This document shows, piece after piece, positions 59,149 through 64,000 of a DNA stretch of 64,000 bases; within the stretch, counting starts at the first letter, position 1; every line of letters begins with the position of its first letter. The notes beneath the pieces were generated by a model that did not search any database, was not told the origin of the DNA, and saw nothing but the letters and a program-made list of their open reading frames with translations. The position numbers and the translations under genes were made by a program. Origin of the DNA: Pseudomonadota bacterium (GTDB taxonomy: Bacteria; Myxococcota; Myxococcia; Myxococcales; Myxococcaceae); the NCBI GenBank assembly GCA_023423535.1, contig JAFAFL010000094.1, positions 62,001-126,000 of the forward strand, given 5' to 3'.

Positions 59149-62100
59149 GCGGTCCTCCTCTCCGGCAGGCCGAGCGCGGAGCGCACACCCTCGATGACGC
59201 GCGCATCGATGCAACGCGATCCGAGGTGAAGCGGCGCACTGCCGATCCCCATGGCGCGCACCACGCTCCAGAGCCGCCGGGCCCCCACCGCGTCGACGAG
59301 GCCGCGCGTCGGAGGAAGCGTCCGGTCATGCGCGAGCAGCAGCGACTCGAAGCGACAGCCCGGCATGCCGAGCGGCAACAGCGCCTCGATCCGATCGTCA
59401 GAGATGGGCAACTGCGTCAGCAGCTCGCGCCGGACCTCGCGCACGTCGAGGCTGCCGGCGCCCGCGATGAGCACGTCCGCGGCGGCGTCCATCCGCGACC
59501 ACGCTTCGGCGTGGGAGGCGAGCGGAGGGAACGAGTCGTCCGCCACCAGCGCGCCGGGCCGAAGCCGCGTCACGTCGAGCAGACCGCCCGCGCTGCTGGC
59601 GCCGATGATCAGCGATGAGGCGTAGACCGCATCCGGAAGTCCCTCGTCCGCGCTCACCCACGCGATCGCCACGTCGAGCTCCTGCTGCATGCGCTCGAGC
59701 ACCGGACGCAGTGAGCTCTCGGCACCGGCGCGTTCGCAGACCCGCAGGTGTCGAGGCTTCCCGAGCTGCGAGAGGAGCAGCCGCGTGGACGATTGGCCGA
59801 TGGAGCCGAAACCGACGACCGCAACATCCAGCTCGTCGATCGACAGCTCCAGCTCCGCGAGCATCCGCTGCACCGTCAGCACCACCGCGACCGTCGTGGC
59901 GGCGTGGCCGGTCGTCAGCAGCGGGAGGGAGGCGACTTCGCCCGCAGTCTCCGCGATGCGCGCGCCGTAGCCCGTCAGCGACGGAAGCATTCCCGCGAAG
60001 GACACCACCTTCGCTCCGTGTTCCCGTGCGAGCTGCGCGGCCTCCACGCACTCGCGGGCGAGCACCTCCGTTGGCAGCGCGTGCAGCTCGTCCGCCCAGC
60101 GCGGAAGGAACACGGCGCCGGTCGTCCCCAGCGGCGTGTGCAGTCGCTCCAGGAGCGCGGGCCGTCCGTCCGGGAAGAGCATCCCCATCACTGCGGCGCG
60201 GAGGGCCGTGCTGTTCGTGGGCTCTGAGCTCGCTGCGGCAGCGACCGTGCTCACCGAAGGCAGGTAGCAGACCAGAGCAGCGTCGATCGTCGGAGCCTGC
60301 GCAGCGGCGGGGAGAAGCGCCCGGAGCTCTCGGACCATGTCGTCGAGAATGCCGCGGCGGACGGTGGCGCTCGCGCGGCCGTGCACGTTCAGGCGAAGGC
60401 GCTCGCCACAGAGCGCGCCGACGAACACGCGCGTGCCCAATGACTCCGCGCTGAAGTGGATGGTCGCCGCCGGCCAGTCGATCCGCAGCGCGCTGCTGTC
60501 GATGCGCGGCAGCACGCCGAAGTCCATGAACGAGAGGAACAGGTCCGAGCCGGGCAGCGGCGCTCCTGCGCCTTGGTGGATGCAGCGCGCGAGCTCCGCG
60601 GACGTCAGGTCCGCGTGCGCACACGCCTCGGACCAGGCGCGATCGACTTCGCGCAGATCCCCGAGCAGCGTGTCACTCGTCACCGTCGCGCGCACAGGCA
60701 ACGCCGTGGCGAAGCAGCCGAAGATCCGCTCCACGTCGGAGACCGGCAGGTCGCGGCCGTGCGAGGCGGTCCCCACGGTGAGGTCGCTCACGCCGCCGCT
60801 CGCCTCGCGCACGGCCCGGAAGAGTGCGGTCAGCACGAGCCCGTACACGGTGGTCGCGTTCTCGCTCGCCACAAGCCGGAGCTGCGCGGTCTCCTCTTCT
60901 CCGAGGACCGTGCTCACGAGTGCGGACACACCGGTGAGCCCCTCGACGGCGCCATCGCTGTCGGCGGAGAGCGGCACCTCCGGCAGCCTGTGCGCAAAGG
61001 TGCGAGTCCAGTACGCGCGCGAGCGTTCGTCCGCATCGGCTCGACCCCGCAGGTGCAGCGCAACGTCTCCGAAATGCGCGCGCAGCGGAGGCAGCACGGG
61101 CCGCTCCCGCCGGGAGAGCGCGTCGTACGCGGCGAAGACCTCGCTCGCGAGGAGGTGCACGCTCCAGCCATCACCGACCGCGTGGTGCATGCTGAAGAGC
61201 CAGCGCGACTCGCCGTCCGTCAGCCGCAGCACGCGAAGCCGGACGAGCGGCAGGCGCTCCAGATCGAAGACGTGCCTGCACTCCATGCGGAACCGCGCGT
61301 CGAGCGTCTCCTGCTGCTCTTCCGTGGTGCACCCGCGAAGGTTCTCGATCACGAGTGAGAACGGTCCGGGGGGAAGGATGCGTTGAACCGTCTTCGGGCC
61401 CTGCTGCTCGAAGACGGTGCGGAGCATCGGGTGACGGGCGACCGCGAGATCGAGCGCAGCCTGGAGGACCGCGCGGTCGAAGCTGCCGTGCACCGGCACC
61501 AGTGCGCACCACGCGGAGGAGCGTCCGGGATCTGCCCGCTGCGCGAGCACGAACCCCACCTGAGAGGGCGACAGCGGGTACGTCTCTTCAGCCAAAGGTT
61601 CGGCCGTTCCATGCCCCGCCACTTGCGCGCCCTCTTCTTCGCGCACGTGCCTGTCGATCGCTGCAGCCAGCTTCGCCACCGTGCGCTCGGCGTAGAGGGT
61701 GATCGGCCTCGGCACCGAGGACAGCCGCGCGCGCAGCCGGTTGAACATGTCGAGCGCGAGCAGCGAGTCGCCGCCGAGCATGAAGAAGTCGTCGTCGATC
61801 CGGACCTCCGGGACGCGCAGGACGCTTCGCCACACCTCCGCCACCACCGCTTCCGTCTGCGTCAGGGTCGCCGGCTTCGCGGGCGTCTCGCTCACCGGCT
61901 CCAGCTCCAGCGCCTGCCGCATCTGCGCACGCAGGGCGCGACGATCCAGCTTTCCCGCGGCCGTCATGGGTAAGGCGGAAACGCAGCGGACCCGGTGCGG
62001 AACCATGAAGGAGGGAAGCCGCTCCGCGATCGCCGCGCGTACGGCGCCGGTGAGGGCTTCGTCAGCCTCGCCGTCGGTCGTCTGGATGAAGAGCCACAGC

Positions 62101-64000
62101 CACTGCTGATCATCCTGCGAGACCTCGACGGCGGCAGAGGCAGCGATGCCCGGGACGGCGCGCGCAGCGGACTCGATCTCCGAGAGCTCCACGCGGTTGC
62201 CGCGAATCTTCACCTGATCGTCCGCGCGGCCCAGGAACACGAGCGCACCATCCGGACGCTCGCGAACGAGATCACCCGTGCGATAGGCGCGGCCTCCGGT
62301 CACCGAAAGCATCCGAAAGCTCTGCGCCGTCTGGTCCGGCTGGCCGAGGTATCCGTCCGCTAGGCTCGGTCCTCCCACCCACAGCTCGCCGACCTCGCCC
62401 TTCGCGACCTCGCGCTGCGACTCGTCGAGGACCCACACCCGCGAGCCATCCCGCGCCTTGCCGATCGGTACCGCTGGCCCGTCGATCGGCGCGTCATCCA
62501 CGATGAACCACGTCGCGTTCACGATGGACTCGGTGGAGCCGTAGAGGTTCGCGATCCGGTGCCGCGATCCGAAACGCTCGCGCCAACGCGCCGGCAGCTC
62601 CGAAGGCACCTGCTCACCGCCGATGAGGATCCACCGCAGCGCACCGAGGGTGATCGGCGTCCCGGAGGCGCGCAGTGCATCCACGCTCTCGATCAGCCGC
62701 CGCCAGAGTGAAGGGACCGAGTTCCAGATCGTGATGCGTTCGCGCTCGAGGAACAGCGCCAGCTCGCGAGGATCCTTCAGCAGTCCTTCGGGCGCGGGAA
62801 CGATCGTCGCGCCCGCGATCAGCGGCGAGAACATCTGACGAATGGAGCCGCCGAAGCTCAGCGACGACGTCTGGATGAAGCGATCCCGCTCGGTGATCCC
62901 GAACGCGCGCGCGACCCAGTCGTGGAACGAAGCGACCGCGCGGTGACGCACGACCACGCCCTTCGGACGCCCCGTGGTGCCGGACGTGTACATGACGTAT
63001 GCGACGTCGTCCGGGCCCGACGGACGAGGCTCCGACTCCGCTCCTTGCGGCAACTCGTCATCGACCACGAGCACCTCGAAGCCCATGGCTCGCACGCGCG
63101 CCTCGAGTTCGGACGTGGTGACGACGAAGGCCACCGCCGCATCGGCGAGCAGCGCCTTCACCCGCGCGTCGGGATACGACGGATCCGCCGGAACGTAGGC
63201 CGCGCCCGAGGCGAGCACCCCGAGCACGGCTTCCACCGCGAAGATGCCGGGCCGAGCAACGACGCCCACGAGCGTGCCGGGTCCTGCCGCCCGTCCCGCG
63301 ATCAGTCGCGAGAGCTGCCGTGCGCGCGCATGGAGCTCGCCGTAGGTGCGGACGCGACCTGGCTCTTCGATAGCCACACGACTGCCCGGCACGCTCTCCA
63401 TCGTCCGGAAGATGCGCCCGTGAATGGTGCGGGGATCACCCTCCTCCGCAACCACCGACCCAGCGAAGTCGCGCTCGGACAGGAGCTCACGCAGCGCCTC
63501 CACGTGCTCCTCCGCGAGCCGGCGCACGGTCTCCGGCCGGAAGAGCGATTCCGGGAAGTTCCAAGAGAGGTGAAGGCGCCCGCCGAACTCCCACGCCACG
63601 AGCCCGAGCTGCGTGAAGCCTGCTGCGGCACCTGCTCGAAGCCCCGTGAGCTGCAGGTCCTCGCGCGGCGGCGGAGCGCGGAAGTTCGGGAAGCTGAATC
63701 CGGCCGGCGTGATTCCGCGCGGTCCCATAGCCTCGCGCTCGCCGAGCCCCGCCAGCTCCAGCGATGAGGTCTGGGCGTGCCTTGCGGCCTCCACGGTCTC
63801 GCGCTGCACCGCCTCGACCAGCGCACGTCCACCGAGCCCTCGGGTCCGGATACGCAGGGGAAGAGAATCCGCGAAGCAACCGACGACGCAATCGATGTCG
63901 GGCAACGTCGCGCTGCGCCGCGCCTGCGCCACGCGCACCAGCAGATCCTCTTCGCCCGACCAACGCGTCAGCGCGCGAAGGTAGCTGGCGAGCGTCACGT
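59145..64000 (-). CDS. Non-ribosomal peptide synthetase, (C)-A-T-C with C-terminal acyl-ACP-reductase-like domain (5' end outside window)
   Basis: Open from the window edge to the stop at 59145; residue numbers count from a GTG at 63998. Visible domains: the C-terminal part of a condensation domain (1-180); adenylation domain (about 195-690) with YTSGTTGRPKG, GEQVP, NLYGSTESI, YRTGDLVR and the Lys in MTAAGKLDRR; thiolation domain (710-785) with LGGDSLL (Ser745); a second condensation domain (800-1230) with an intact SMHHAVGDGWS. The last 380 residues resemble cyanobacterial aldehyde-forming acyl-ACP reductase: FLPRWADEL, SFAGMLPSLTGYG, LLTTGHAATTVAVVL, a GFGSIG nucleotide loop and PGCRFESLLLAHD, where AAR has its active-site Cys. 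The A domain A4 block reads SFGGS instead of FDxS. Confidence 0.88.
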   Translation of the reverse strand, partial: VTLASYLRALTRWSGEEDLLVRVAQARRSATLPDIDCVVGCFADSLPLRIRTRGLGGRALVEAVQRETVEAARHAQTSSLELAGLGEREAMGPRGITPAGFSFPNFRAPPPREDLQLTGLRAGAAAGFTQLGLVAWEFGGRLHLSWNFPESLFRPETVRRLAEEHVEALRELLSERDFAGSVVAEEGDPRTIHGRIFRTMESVPGSRVAIEEPGRVRTYGELHARARQLSRLIAGRAAGPGTLVGVVARPGIFAVEAVLGVLASGAAYVPADPSYPDARVKALLADAAVAFVVTTSELEARVRAMGFEVLVVDDELPQGAESEPRPSGPDDVAYVMYTSGTTGRPKGVVVRHRAVASFHDWVARAFGITERDRFIQTSSLSFGGSIRQMFSPLIAGATIVPAPEGLLKDPRELALFLERERITIWNSVPSLWRRLIESVDALRASGTPITLGALRWILIGGEQVPSELPARWRERFGSRHRIANLYGSTESIVNATWFIVDDAPIDGPAVPIGKARDGSRVWVLDESQREVAKGEVGELWVGGPSLADGYLGQPDQTAQSFRMLSVTGGRAYRTGDLVRERPDGALVFLGRADDQVKIRGNRVELSEIESAARAVPGIAASAAVEVSQDDQQWLWLFIQTTDGEADEALTGAVRAAIAERLPSFMVPHRVRCVSALPMTAAGKLDRRALRAQMRQALELEPVSETPAKPATLTQTEAVVAEVWRSVLRVPEVRIDDDFFMLGGDSLLALDMFNRLRARLSSVPRPITLYAERTVAKLAAAIDRHVREEEGAQVAGHGTAEPLAEETYPLSPSQVGFVLAQRADPGRSSAWCALVPVHGSFDRAVLQAALDLAVARHPMLRTVFEQQGPKTVQRILPPGPFSLVIENLRGCTTEEQQETLDARFRMECRHVFDLERLPLVRLRVLRLTDGESRWLFSMHHAVGDGWSVHLLASEVFAAYDALSRRERPVLPPLRAHFGDVALHLRGRADADERSRAYWTRTFAHRLPEVPLSADSDGAVEGLTGVSALVSTVLGEEETAQLRLVASENATTVYGLVLTALFRAVREASGGVSDLTVGTASHGRDLPVSDVERIFGCFATALPVRATVTSDTLLGDLREVDRAWSEACAHADLTSAELARCIHQGAGAPLPGSDLFLSFMDFGVLPRIDSSALRIDWPAATIHFSAESLGTRVFVGALCGERLRLNVHGRASATVRRGILDDMVRELRALLPAAAQAPTIDAALVCYLPSVSTVAAAASSEPTNSTALRAAVMGMLFPDGRPALLERLHTPLGTTGAVFLPRWADELHALPTEVLARECVEAAQLAREHGAKVVSFAGMLPSLTGYGARIAETAGEVASLPLLTTGHAATTVAVVLTVQRMLAELELSIDELDVAVVGFGSIGQSSTRLLLSQLGKPRHLRVCERAGAESSLRPVLERMQQELDVAIAWVSADEGLPDAVYASSLIIGASSAGGLLDVTRLRPGALVADDSFPPLASHAEAWSRMDAAADVLIAGAGSLDVREVRRELLTQLPISDDRIEALLPLGMPGCRFESLLLAHDRTLPPTRGLVDAVGARRLWSVVRAMGIGSAPLHLGSRCIDARVIEGVRSALGLPERRTA

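Noticed and set aside
63996..63998. GTG at the right edge as the NRPS start
   Set aside because: It lies in the middle of a condensation domain, so the true start must be outside the window.

Overview
The window is very GC-rich, densely coded and gene-tight, with many 1-4 bp start/stop overlaps. It almost certainly comes from a myxobacterium (Myxococcota, probably suborder Cystobacterineae). This is inferred from the combination of Gly-Cys plus transmembrane plus Arg tails like the myxosortase (MYXO-CTERM) signal on secreted matrixins, an FHA-domain sigma54-type activator, many large lipoproteins and outer-membrane proteins, stand-alone GspE-N-type domains, abundant hybrid two-component proteins and an NRPS gene. 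It looks chromosomal: pdhABC, gltX, two tRNA genes and the tyrosine catabolism genes hmgA/hppD are all present.

Layout. 1-12.5 kb: cell-envelope and housekeeping-type genes, namely a partial secreted metalloprotease/propeller/barrel protein, a GH15 glucoamylase/trehalase-like enzyme, an alkaline-phosphatase-superfamily enzyme, a metalloprotease lipoprotein, a GspE-N-domain protein, a lytic transglycosylase, a TldD-family protease and a conserved hypothetical. 12.5-15.3 kb: a small accessory island with lower-GC sequence, holding a Cys-rich two-module lipoprotein, a decayed Y2/IS91-like transposase and a DUF433/DUF5615-type toxin-antitoxin pair whose toxin is truncated by the transposase remnant. 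Two similar hairpin-forming repeats in the same orientation bracket this island. 15.3-24.4 kb: nucleotide-sugar dehydrogenase and heparinase II/III-like genes, DedA, a HAD phosphatase, an 11-copy 21-bp tandem repeat, a TauE/SafE permease, an SDR-TetR operon with a clear tandem operator, and a propeller lipoprotein. 24.4-30.5 kb: a three-gene matrixin operon, gltX with a CPBP protease and a small secreted protein, then tRNA-Gln(CUG), tRNA-Glu(CUC) and a strong terminator.

30.5-36 kb: signalling genes, with a receiver-kinase hybrid divergent from a receiver plus GAF-PAS-kinase pair; the spacer carries nested palindromes. 36-45 kb: pyruvate dehydrogenase E1 alpha, E1 beta and E2 in one operon, a HAD protein, a two-TM hypothetical, an OPA-family transporter, a 57-residue protein and a Nudix hydrolase. 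45-51.2 kb: a surface operon of a 5'-nucleotidase-like lipoprotein with a threefold Cys repeat, a large lipoprotein and a predicted beta-barrel. 51.2-55.5 kb: a LysR/TPR operon divergent from hmgA-hppD, with a LysR-type inverted repeat between them. 55.5-57.9 kb: a small zinc-ribbon-like protein, an FHA-AAA+ activator and a hypothetical.

57.9-64 kb: the edge of a biosynthetic gene cluster. The NRPS gene runs off the right edge and reads (C)-A-T-C followed by a roughly 380-residue C-terminal domain that resembles cyanobacterial acyl-ACP reductase (AAR), including its active-site Cys region. Its A domain has Gly where the amino-group-binding Asp normally sits. The NRPS is translationally coupled to an isopropylmalate-dehydrogenase-like enzyme. 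This is the best candidate in the window for an undescribed system. No searches were run: assignments rest on reading motifs and on family knowledge.
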